Program-made: the position numbers and the translations under genes
The notes under the pieces: model-generated
The model's database searches: none
Told to the model about the DNA's origin: nothing
The model's input: only the letters and a program-made list of their open reading frames with translations
Source of the DNA: Sipunculus nudus
Lineage: Eukaryota; Annelida; Sipuncula; Golfingiida; Sipunculidae
Length of the DNA stretch: 64,000 bases
Reading direction: 5' to 3'
NCBI GenBank assembly: GCA_026874595.1
Contig: CM049320.1
Span: forward strand, 31,652,214-31,716,213
Part shown: positions 12,701 through 24,700 of the stretch, in pieces
Layout of the letters: every line of letters starts with the position of its first letter
How positions within the stretch are numbered: the stretch's first letter is position 1

Positions 12701-15700
12701 TGTATTGTCTGTTACCAAATATCTTAGGAAATGCTGCAGCCTTCAGTTTCAAATTTCACAGGAATATTGATCATGTGACTGCTAAATGATTTTGACCTCC
12801 AGGTGGCGCCAGCTGTGTTGACCTACTTTCTGTTGGCAAAATGGTCTTTTCCACTTCTTCCAAGTTAAGTCATAAACTAATAATATTTCGGCCTTTATAT
12901 CATAGTCAACAGTTCCTTAGAGGAAGGGGAATAATTTGACTATAAATTCAGTCAAGTAATTTTCAAGATGGCATATCTACGGAACTTCAATTTGTGTTGA
13001 TTCAGAAATTTGACAACTTGATGTGTTTCCATACATGATGTATTGTCTGTTACCAAATATCTTAGGAAATGCTGCAGCCTTCAGTTTCAAATTTCACAGG
13101 AATATTGATCATGTGACTGTCTAATGATTTTGACCTGCAGGTGGCGCTACCTGTGTTTAGCTACTTTCAGCAGGCTGTAATGGTCTATTCTGCTTTTATC
13201 CATAATATGTCATTAAGTATTTATTTGTTATAATCCCCCAAAACAGAGTCTTCTCTGAGACTCTTGGACTGATCTTTCTGAAACCTGGCATACTTGTTCC
13301 CTCACCTATGTAGTTTAAGGTAACAATGATGGGTGACCTTTCTGTAATCTGGTCATGTGTAATCGTTTTCCCATTGCGTCCATTGGTACATTTGCTGTGG
13401 ATGAAAATTGCTCATACATCAGAAGTGGTTGAAGGTTTTGGTCTGAAATTTGGCATGTCTATCCATCTTAGAAAGTTTTCTCGTAAACCAGACAGTTGGT
13501 GGCACCTACCTTCCTGTTTTCATAGAATAACTTAATGCCTTTTTACTGAAGAGTGATTTGCTGTATTGGCCTGAAATTGCGCACATCCATAGATCTTGGA
13601 CTCCTCAAATTGACACTCAAGACTGGTGATGCCATCTGCAATCATTTTCCTGTGGCATCCATCTGTACATTTTCTTTGGGTGAAAATTGCTCATATCTCA
13701 GGAGTGGTTCAATGTATTGGTCTGAAATTTGGCATGTCCATCCATCTTGCAAAGTTTTCTAGTAAACCTGACAGGTGGAGCCACCTTCAATACTTTTTGC
13801 GGAATGTCCATCTTTGCATTTGCCATATGTTTGTCTCAGTGGTTTTTCAGTGTATTGGGTTGAAATTGTGCATGTCCATAGACCCTCAACACCTCAATCT
13901 CGTAAACAAGACTGGTGGCGCCATCTGCAATCGTTTTCCTGTGCAGTCCATTCGTACATTTGCTTTGGGTGAAAATTGCTCATATCTCAAGAGTATTGGT
14001 CTGAAATTTGGCATGTGCAACTATCTTGGAAAGTTTTCTCATAAACCAGACAGGTGGTGCCACCTACCTTGAGCAATAGGACAGTGTCTACTCAGAAAGG
14101 AATGAATGGTATTTTCACATTCACCTTTTTTTTTTATCACCTGCCATCATGCACAGTAATTCACAGAGTGAACATTATGACCCCTGGGTCTCTTGTTAAA
14201 GTATAGATTCATTACCATATTTATGCGTGTATAAGATGACCCCGTGTATAAGACAACCCCTGAATGTTGAGCCTCAAATTTTGGTTCAAATTATTTTTCA
14301 GCATCTTAAGTTGGAGCTGCCAGCTACTGAGGATCACTTTGTTAGCATAATGATCGCTTTAACAGTGATAACAATAATTTTTAGCTCAGCTGACTTTCAG
14401 TCATGCTGGGCTATAGCGATGGGTCTTTGTCTGTCGTCCTTCCGTCTGTCCGTCCGGCCGTCCGGCCGGCCGTCCAGCCGGCCATCCGTCCGTTAGCAGG
14501 GCACAAATCTTAACCATAGGGGCTAGGGCCATGAACCCTATGCAGTCTTAGAGGTTATAAAAAGATCTCCTTGCAAACCTGAAATTAGGTCACTGCGACC
14601 TATATTCTCGAAGTTATGGGGTGTGTTTGCACCCCCCAGAAATAACTATTTGAGACAAAATTTTCTTCCCAAACCTTCCATCTTTCACATACAGCTCACC
14701 TACCAACAGGGGAAGAACCATACTTTTTTTTAGGTCAAAAGGTCAAAGGTCAAGCTCACAGGAGCCTCTTCTTTAAGAAGCCTGTGGATGCATTTTAAGC
14801 CAACCCTTTCATCCCAATTCTTTGATCTTTCACATTTAGCTCACCTACTAAGTTGGAGAAGAATCCTATAGATTTTGAGGTCACAAGGTCAAAGGTCAGG
14901 GTCACAGGATCCACTTCTTTGAAAAGGTTGTGGACACATTTCAAGCTAAACTTTTCATTCCAAACCTTCCAGCACTGATATTGCTTCTCTGCCAGCAGGG
15001 GAAAAGACCTGTTGATTTTGAGGTCAAAGGTCAAGCTCACAGCACCCACTTCTTGAGTGGAGTCATTTTCAGGCAAACTTTTCAATCTGTACCTTCCATC
15101 TGTCATATATGGCTTACCTACCAATAAGGGAAGAAGCCTATTGATGTTGAGGTCAAAAAGTCAAAGGTCAAGGTCACCATATTTAATTGTTCTAAATGCT
15201 TGTGAGCATATTTCAAGTGTAACTGTTCAACCCAAACCTTCAGTCTTTCACATATGCCACATCTATGCATCACTCAGTTTGACTCAAACTTCATATTTAT
15301 GGGTCTTTTTGCTTGAATAAATAACTTATTGATTTTGAGGTCAGCTGGTAAGCAGGTTAAAGGTTGCAGGTCAAAGTTATTACCCATTGGTTGCCAAGTA
15401 ATTACCCCAGATTTAGTGGTTAAGTGGTTAGTAGTTACCCATCATTTAGAAAGAATCCAGTTGATATGTGGGCAAAAGGCCAAGGTCATAGGTCAGGGAT
15501 GTTCACAATTACTTATTTTATAGACCATCTTTATTTTTCTTGTATATATAACCATCCCGCTCCAGCTGGTACATTTCCCTGTGTGACTGTAATTGTGAGT
15601 GACACTGGTGACATATGACTCCATTTTGTATCAGCCTATTAAGTGATAAGGCTCAGTGATAAGTAGCTTGTTACTTCATAACAAAAACACTGTTGTCTGA

Positions 15701-18700
15701 ATGCTTCAGCCAGGCATTAAGACTATGAGAGTATAGTATTAAGGTTTAGCTACTGATTTATAAGATGATGGGAACATTTTTCAGTTTATTTTATGGAATC
15801 CTAGCAATAAACTTAGTTTCCTAGATATCTGAATATTTAATATATATCACCACATATAAAAGCAAGTGTTTGTTCTCATAATATGTGGATGTGTACCTTG
15901 ATTTAGGATTGCTTTTTGTTTTATTTCAAGACTCTTAGTCATGCTTTCTGCATTTCTTTTCTTTCTGGTTTGGCAGTTTACCTACCCTGCTGACCCCATT
16001 GAAAAGCAGAGTGATAATAAAAAATATTGGACTTACACTTTTTACAATTGCATATCTATAAATCTGATATGAGCGCCTGGACATGCCTTTTGAATTATTT
16101 TGGGCATTCATTACTGGATAATTTGCCCCAAGTTTGGTCTCTTATTAGAGAATGTGGGATATCAAATGTCATACTTGTCAGAAATCCATTATGTCTGCCA
16201 GTTAGCCACTTTAGAAATTCTGTCTTCAGTGCAGTTTCAGTAATTTTTCTTTAATGTTTGGTCCGATTTAGAGAATGTTTGTTGTCTGATTTGAAGTGAT
16301 TTCAGACTTGTCAGAAGTCCAATATGGCCACCAGGCAACCATCTTTTAATTCCTTTTGATCATATTATCTCAAGAACAGTTAAAGTGAATGGAGTTGGAT
16401 GTATATTTATGTAATCTTGTAAAGGATTGGGTCAAATATTTCTGAATAAATATTACCATCATTTATAAAAGTGCAGTTGGCTTGTATTGAATAAAAATTC
16501 ATACAGAAGCACCTGTTTCTCAATAATTCTTGCATGTATTTCCTTGATTTTGCTATATATTTTGATCTTATATTTGCCCTTTGTGGTGTTCCTTTTGAGA
16601 CTGACAGGTTTCAAGCAAGCTGTTGGAATAGTTCCTGATAGCTTAACAATCATGCATTTTCCTCAGACCATCAATTCACTGTGTTAGGCAGGCATAGGTG
16701 ATGTATATTTTTTTTGTTGTCATAGAAAATTATCAACAAATTGGCAAATTGGTTCTTCAAAATTTGACTGGAAGTTGTGAATCTCAGTCCATGATGTCAC
16801 AGGTCATGCTTGTCAGCTGAGCGTCATGACCCATGGGTCACTTGTTTATTCTTATAATGGTCAGTGGTATATTTTTTTTATGATGCTACAAGTGAAAACA
16901 GGAAAGTAATATAGAAAGGTATTAAGCAGACCAAAACAGAATTAATTAAACATATCAAAGAATGAATATTATGCAACAATTCAAATTCATATCATGAGAC
17001 ATCAAAGGGTCAATTTTAGGGCCCAAATTTGGGTAATAAATTATTATCCAGGAGATGGCACCCACTGAAAATTAACATGTCAAGAGAATGTGCATTACAG
17101 GGCATTGACACCTTCCTCTTTAAAAAAGATAAATGTATTTCCAAGAAATGTCAGTCTTCTGCATAATTTGAGGGAGATCACCCCAAACACCCACTGCATA
17201 TCAGCGTCCACATCCACAAGTGGCTTAAGGTAGACAAGTGACAGCGCACGAAACTAAGGCTTCCATGATGCTCTACTTAACTAGGCTTCCTCATTTATTA
17301 TTCTGTGTTAATCTTAAACTATCTAAAATTACATTTTCCTGACCTGTCCACAACCATGTCACAGTCACCAAATTTCCCACAAAATATATCACGTTTGCGT
17401 AAACGATGTCGGTCAGGTTCGAATTTATTCCGTTGTACCAGTGAGGAAGGGAAAACATAAATGGGTAATGACCCAGTAGGACTTCCATGAACTACGTTAT
17501 TTTACGACATTTACCTGTGTGCAAGTTCAATGCTACGTTGTAGAAACCAGGGTTTCCATTCGGTTACTATTTAATAGATCATTTCCCAAGAGGATATATG
17601 CACCAAATCGGTGGGTTCGTTATAAAACTGTGAGGAAATTCGTCATATTTATATCCCGCGGAAACTTGGTCCCTTTCTTGAACTTTGTTGACCCGTTATA
17701 ATACATTCATTTCTTGACGTTGTCAAATAATACAAGCTTGACAAACATTGAATTTCGCGTCACCTGAGGAAAGGCCGCTTCATATTTATAATTATAACGG
17801 GCTACTGGATGTCTTGTAATCGAAGTGCCATGTGCGGGTCTCTGTGTATGTCAGTGTGCAAGCCAGCTGACAGCGTCCGCATTCACTGGACTCATGAACA
17901 TTTTACGCGGTAAATACGGCACCATTTGAAAAATCATCCTTGTATTAATATGCATATTACGTGCTACTGGATGGCATTAGCAAGTTCCCAGCATCCCTTG
18001 CGCGAGCGGTGTTCTCTCGGATCTTGAATACATGGGTAAGCCCCACAAGCTGATAGCGGCATCAACAATTATATCTCTGCGTACCTGTTTAGAGTGAATT
18101 GCCAAGATATTTTTGGCAAAATATCCTTTAACCTTATATATTTTCAGGATTGGAAATTCCGTTTCGGTCTGTCAGTTCCGCGATTCCGTCCGCAATCGTG
18201 GGAAATCACTGGCTCTTCTGTCAGAAGGGCTTTCATATATTGATTCCGTTAAAATTCCTGTGTCAATGCGGCAAGGGCAAACCTTTTCTTATCAATTATT
18301 TAACTATGTGCGCATGTTTATCCGATGTATAAACGATAAATTTAAACAAAAACAAAGCACTGTAATGTTCTTTAATGAGTGTACATTGCCACCATACGGA
18401 CATGATCACCGATATTCACGCCGTCCAGTTCCACCGACTTAATAATGCTGATTGCCGTAAATTATCCTTGGCGGCCCTGAGGACGCTGAAAAACTTGTAC
18501 CCTTGTATAAGACGTCCCCCCTTCTTTGCCAATTATTTTTAGGATAAAATTTGTCGTCCTGTACACGAACAAATACAGTACTTGTTGGTAGCATTGTCAT
18601 TTGAATGAAAGTAACAATGTGGTCACATTTATGTTGTTCTTATCAAGACTTTTGAACTTCTGCTGGAAGAAGACATCCAGATTTGGCATTTATTTTATTT

Positions 18701-21700
18701 TAGTGCCCTCCCAGAAAGACCACTAATCAAAACAGGCTGTGACTCCTGACCAAGAATCAGATAAAGAGAAAGTTCCATTTAGAAAAATGATAAGATTTGA
18801 GGAAGCTATTATGATTTAGAAACTCCATACATTAGGACTGCTTAAACAAAAGAGACCCCTAAATGATGAATTTATCAATAGCATTTTGGTTCATTTTGTG
18901 TACACTGAGTGCTTCCTGCCTGTAACAGTATTGAATTGCTAGGAGTTTTATATTTTATTGTGAAGTGTTTTGCAGTAAATTGGTTCTGCTCAATCATTAT
19001 GGTCCAATTAATTATCCTCCAGATTTTGATATTCAGTCATAACATATGAAAGGCTCAAATAAAGTTAGTTCTAAAATTTGCTTATCAAAGTCATAAACTG
19101 CTACTTATTTTGCAGCACTGATTAGCAATGTTGTTAATAAACTTTCTCCAGGTTATATTATTCCCTGCTGTTCAATTTACTCAAATGATTACTTCTTTGG
19201 CAGCCGGCTGAAAAAGTAGACAAAGAAAAATCACCAGCAGCAGAAGAACCAGTGGCGCCACCAAGTGCAGCATCAGAGGAACAAGCCGTCATGGCTGACG
19301 CAGCCCAAAAAGTTGCCGATCTAGAGAAAGAACTAGAACTAGATTTGGAAAATATGAAAATGGATGAAAACATAGACGCATTGGTAAGTCTTGGTCACTG
19401 CAGGATTTCATATACATAGCCATATAGGTGTGGGGGTAAATATGAAAAAAAATTGTAAATTATGCTTTATTTAATATCCATATGCACAAATTACCTTCCC
19501 TTAGTAAAAAAGCAAGTGATTTAACTGAACCTCTTATTTTTGGCCTCAGTGTAAAAATATACATGCATATACAAATGTTTAATCCACCTTACGTGGACTT
19601 GCACTGTTCCAGGAACACTATGATTATTTCATAACATTTTGTTCAGGTATGGTTTCAAGAAGTTTCTTAGTTAAATGATTATAATTAAATGAACTTCAAC
19701 GTAGTTTTATTTATATTAAGATATGGTTAAGTTGCAATTATGTCTGATCTGCAAGTATTGTTATGGAAAACTTGTATTCAGTGAGATAGAATTTGTACAT
19801 TGGTAGCTGTATTTTCATGCTTTGCTTTTAGTTCTAAGTTTTTGTCCATGTTAAAAGTAACTAGTGTCCGTAAGCTGCATAATAATTGTATCCCCAGACA
19901 AAGTCGGGATACTATGGTTTCACGATGGTCCCGCCGCCGCCGCAGAAAAACCTTGTGAGCGGGATAACTCAAAAAACATTTCACTGATCTTTTTCAAACT
20001 TTACATTTGTATAGATATAGGTAAGAGGACGAAGCCTTTTTTAAAATGGGGTCATGACCTATACTAGGAGAGTGACCTTCACCTTGAATAAGTCCATTTT
20101 TGCTGAATATAACACAAATTCTTAAATATCAAGGTGACCGAAGATCTTGGATAGCCTTGTGATAGCCTTGTGATATACCGGAAACTGGTGGCACCACCTA
20201 TTATCCTTTTCATGTTTTTACGCCTTTTAATACCCCCATAATTGCCACTTGACAGTACTGTAAGCATTATACGTCAAAAACTAATGGACAGATTTCTTTC
20301 ATATTATGCACATATAGAGAGATGGGTTATGGGATGAGGTCTATTAACATTTGGGTCATGACCTTTACCATGAGAGTGGCCTTGACTTTTAATGTGTCCA
20401 TATTTGGTGAAAATCACACACCTCTTATGATATCTCCAGTGTTTGATAGCCATATGAATTTCAAACGTGACTTATGTATGGCCCACCACTAAAGTAAGAA
20501 CCCTATAGGTTCTAGGGTCATGAGGTCAAAGGTCAAGGTCACTGGACTCGCATCTTAAAAGATACTGTGGATGCATTTTAAGCCAAACATTTATCCCAGG
20601 TCTTCCGTCTTGAATATATATCTCACTTGCCGATAGTGGATGATCCATATTAATTTTGGGGTCACAAGGTCAAAGGTCAAGGCCACAGGAGCTATCTGTC
20701 GAAAAAATTAGTTTCTGGATGGTAATTCCTGCTTTTATTGATGTATGGATTTCAAACTTGACTTGTATTTGACCCATTGGAAAAGCAAGACCGTATTGAT
20801 TTTTGGGTCATGAGGTCAAAGGTCAAGGTCACAGGACACATCTTTAAAAAGATTGTGGATGCATTTTCAGCCAAACAATTCATCTCAGATCTTTCATCTT
20901 GCACATATAGTTCACCTGCCAAGAGTGGAAGACCCCTATCAATTTTGAGGTCACAAGGTCAAAGGTGAAGGTCACAGGAACCATCTGTCCAAAAATTAGT
21001 TTCTGGATGATAATTCCTGCTTTTATTGATGTATAGATTTCAAACTTGACTTGTATATGTCCCATTGGAAAAGCAAGACTCGTATTGATTTTGGGGTCAT
21101 GAGGTCAAAGGTCAAGGTCACAGGACACATCTTTAAAAAGATTGTGGATGCATTTTCAGCCAAACATTTCATCTCAGACATTTCATCTTGCACATACAGT
21201 TCCCCTGCCAATAGAGGAAGACACCTGTCAATTGTAAGGTCAAAGGTGAAGGTCACAGGCGCCATCTGTCCAAAAATTACTTCCCGAGATGTTAGTTTAA
21301 GCTTGGATTTATATATGGATTTCAAACCTGACTTATATATGTCCCATCAATAAATCTAGACCTCTATTGATTTATATATAAAAGTGGATGATCAATATTA
21401 ATTTTGGGGTCATAAGGTCAAAGGTGAAGGTCACAGGAGCCATCTGTCAAAAAATTAGTTTCTGATTGATAATTCCTGCTTTTATTGATGTACCAAGTGT
21501 AAGTATATGCTGCTAAAAATGGGGGCCTATTCTTAAAGGGGGGGGGGGGCGTACTATGTCTGGGGATACTCTGGCACCTGCGGTGCCAAGAAATGTCTAG
21601 TTTATAATGCTTCTGTTATCAAATTATTGAAAAACACATTCTAACTTTCATTAAATAAACCTGGCACAGTGTGTTTAATGGTCTGTATTTCAAGCGTAAA

Positions 21701-24700
21701 GTAACCTAATTAAAATTCTCTTAATAAAAACAGTGAAATATTAACACAGTCTGTATCATATGTTGTAGAGTAAGAAAGCTGTTAGCTCTTGGCTGTTTGG
21801 CTTTACATTGTTCATATTTCAAAATTTCATAACCCTAGAACTTTTTCTGTCCCCTTCAAATAAAGTCCTTCCTAAATGTAACCATAATTCATCTTGGAAA
21901 TATTAGTCCACAGGGATTAGTTTTTACTAGAGCATAAACATATGTGATATATAAATGGCATTAAAAAAAAGTTACACATTCAGTTTCATGTTGTTGTGTA
22001 AGGTTAGAAAAATATGGAAATGTGACCATGTCACTTTAGCCATACTTTTTTAACTGGCAGCTTTATGCTAATTACCATCAATAATACCCTTAGTGGTGAA
22101 AGGTGACTTTAGTTTGTCCATACAGTTAATCTGCATGAATATTCATGTGACCTTGATGGTATATCAGTGTCCTGTATTGCCATAGGCTTTTAAATATTTG
22201 AGAATACACCTTTGTTTTAGTATAAGTTATCCAATGACACCAAGGTTCTTGTCACGTTAGCTACAATATGCCTTGGTTCAAGTAGGGGCCTGTCCCGTTA
22301 TTTATTATTCATAAATATTAATCATTAATATTGATGAGGGAAGTGTACCAAACAGGTGGTCATTATTATGAACTTGTGATGTCCCAACAAGCAAGTCACT
22401 ATATTTAGATAAGTAATCTTGTTAAGCCTTCCTAAGAATCCAAAAAAAAAATGGATTGACTTTTCAACCTGATTGTGACTAATCAAATGATTAGAACAGG
22501 CCTGGATCACTGCCAGGTCTGTATACATTTTTGTCATGTAGGATTTCTTTGGAAGCTAAGGATTTCCTCTGCCTCATTAAAGCTGATACATAATTTGAAA
22601 AATTAGCTGGAATGGCCACTTTTTGAACCAAGGTGTATGGTGGCAGAGCTGATAGATCACCTTGAGTGTTAATGACTTGCTAAGGTTACTGAGTTGTTAG
22701 TGTTTGTAGATTAAGTTTTTTTAATTTAAAATACATTAATTTACCATTTACACAAAGACAAGGTGTATGCAAGCATAAAAGTGAACTCAATTTAAGAATA
22801 AAGGAGGTGTTTAGGACCCAAAACAATTCAAGATGTTGGATAATTTAAGCACTGTGTTTACCTATGTTCAGATATTTTCTTTGCCGATTTGAAAGTGGCA
22901 TTGATGGATAAGTACTTTGGAAATAGGAAAATTGAAAGATTTAAAGAGTAAGGTTCAAATGTCAGATGATTTGTATATTATGTACATGTTTGCTCACACG
23001 GCGCCATCTATCAACATTTGTAGGCATTAGAAGGGGATGATTTGGATGACTGGGAATAAAAAAAATAATGAGTAAGTTTGTGTGGAAATTTCTAAAAACA
23101 AATTTTCTTTAGTATAGTTCTCTCTGTAGAAGTTACATGGTCACAAGTCATAATCTACTCTGTCACATCTTCCTACCAGCAAGACCCTGACAGGTATGCT
23201 TTCAAAGACCTCACTTCATTGAGTCACTCAGCTTGCTTTTTCATGAGTTATGAACAAATCAAATGGCTGCCTTAGCTTCCATTACACATGCACCAGTGAA
23301 AGCAAAGCTGCTGCTAATTTTATTGATAAACAACCTCATAATACGAGAACAAAATGGAGAATCTGATAAATTAAATAAAGGCTTGTAAACTTAACTGGTA
23401 TAAATGGTGCATAAAATGGTGCATAATTCTTGTTTACTTGGCTTGTAAAAAGATTTGATTCCTGGATATTGTATACTTTTGTCATGTGAGATTTGATTGA
23501 CAGTTATGATTTCAGCCCCCATCAGGTGCATGCATGCTGATCAGTTAAAATGCAGCAAGCAGGCTTCTATGGCTCAGAGGTAGAGCACATCAATCAAAGC
23601 CGGGAGATTGTGAGGTTGAATCTCGGCCAAAGTTGTGAGATTTTTCACAGTCAGGTCCCCACCCAGGGAATGCTCTCTGCAGGCTTAATGGGAAAGCCAT
23701 GCCCAAGGTTCGTGTTTCACTAAGAAATGAGTGCACCTTTTGGGGATTCCTCCGTGGTATGACCCAGCAATGGTGATGATTTTAAACACCCTGGGCCCAC
23801 AGGTGCAGTAATCACCATCTTGGTTAACATCAGGATAAAAAAAGCGAGGAAGCGTGTGACACTGCCCAGTCATGTAGTTCGAAACCAAAATGGAATTTTG
23901 CAGATGTACATATATATTAGCTAAGCTGGCATTGAAAAAAATGGAGGCAGGTTTCCTCCTACAAAAAATTCAAAGAAAAAAAAAACAGCAAGCAAGGTGG
24001 CTGGATGAAGCAAGGTATTTGAAAGCATTGCCTCAAAATCCTTGCTCAGAGGAAGACTCTGTCACAGATTATGAAAAAGGATGAATCACTGCCACAAATT
24101 CTTCAGATTAAATAACATCTCAAGACTTGCTATCACTGTTTTCTTTCCAGCAATAACAGATTAAACTTTTGAAATAGAAGAAATTCAGAATGGTTTGTTT
24201 TGCACAGAATTTCTTTTAACAGTTCCTGATATTGTTTCATTAACAGTTATATGGCATACTTCAGAAGTTGTCATATGTGCATTTTAGACTCATTTTGACT
24301 ATGTGACTTTAAGGGATGTTTGCACTACTTGGTTCCGGGATTAAATCCAACTTTTTTTGTGGAATTGGCATGATTGCTTTATGAAAAACACATTAATGAT
24401 GATGATTTATATATCCAGGTGGTGTGAACATTTTTAGGTCAGGTGGTCAGGTCCAAATAAATCAAATTGCTTCTCAGACATTTAAATAGACAAGTCTTGT
24501 TAAAAATCTCTGAAATGTAAATACCTATGATCATATTTCTGTATTACCTAAGTTACACTGAAAACTCAGAATGATGGAAAATAATCATGTTTTAGACCAA
24601 GAAAATATTTTGTAGAAAATAATTAATAATTTCTTTGTGAACTGTCACTAGATGGCACCACAATATTATCTCTTTTTGAGATATGAAAAAATATCGAACA

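Larger units (their letters stand above)
14218..18575. mobile_element. TIR-bounded element (about 4.4 kb) containing a nested insertion
   Basis: The 23-bp ends at 14218-14240 and 18553-18575 are inverted copies matching at 18 of 23 positions; four of the five differences are transitions. Each end also has a nearby GTATAAGAC box. A 2.47 kb element of another family (14378-16846) sits inside, leaving about 1.9 kb of own sequence. No transposase is recognised. The type is unknown, and the pairing could be coincidental given the spacing. Confidence 0.4.

Noticed and set aside
18113-18442. 109-codon ORF in COPB2 intron 11
   Set aside because: No recognisable domain, and an overlapping frame is also open. 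Kept only as part of the unexplained CpG-containing stretch.
23570-23624. tRNA gene
   Set aside because: A- and B-box-like motifs are present, but the B box is degenerate, the cloverleaf is not intact, and the sequence continues into a repeated SINE body.
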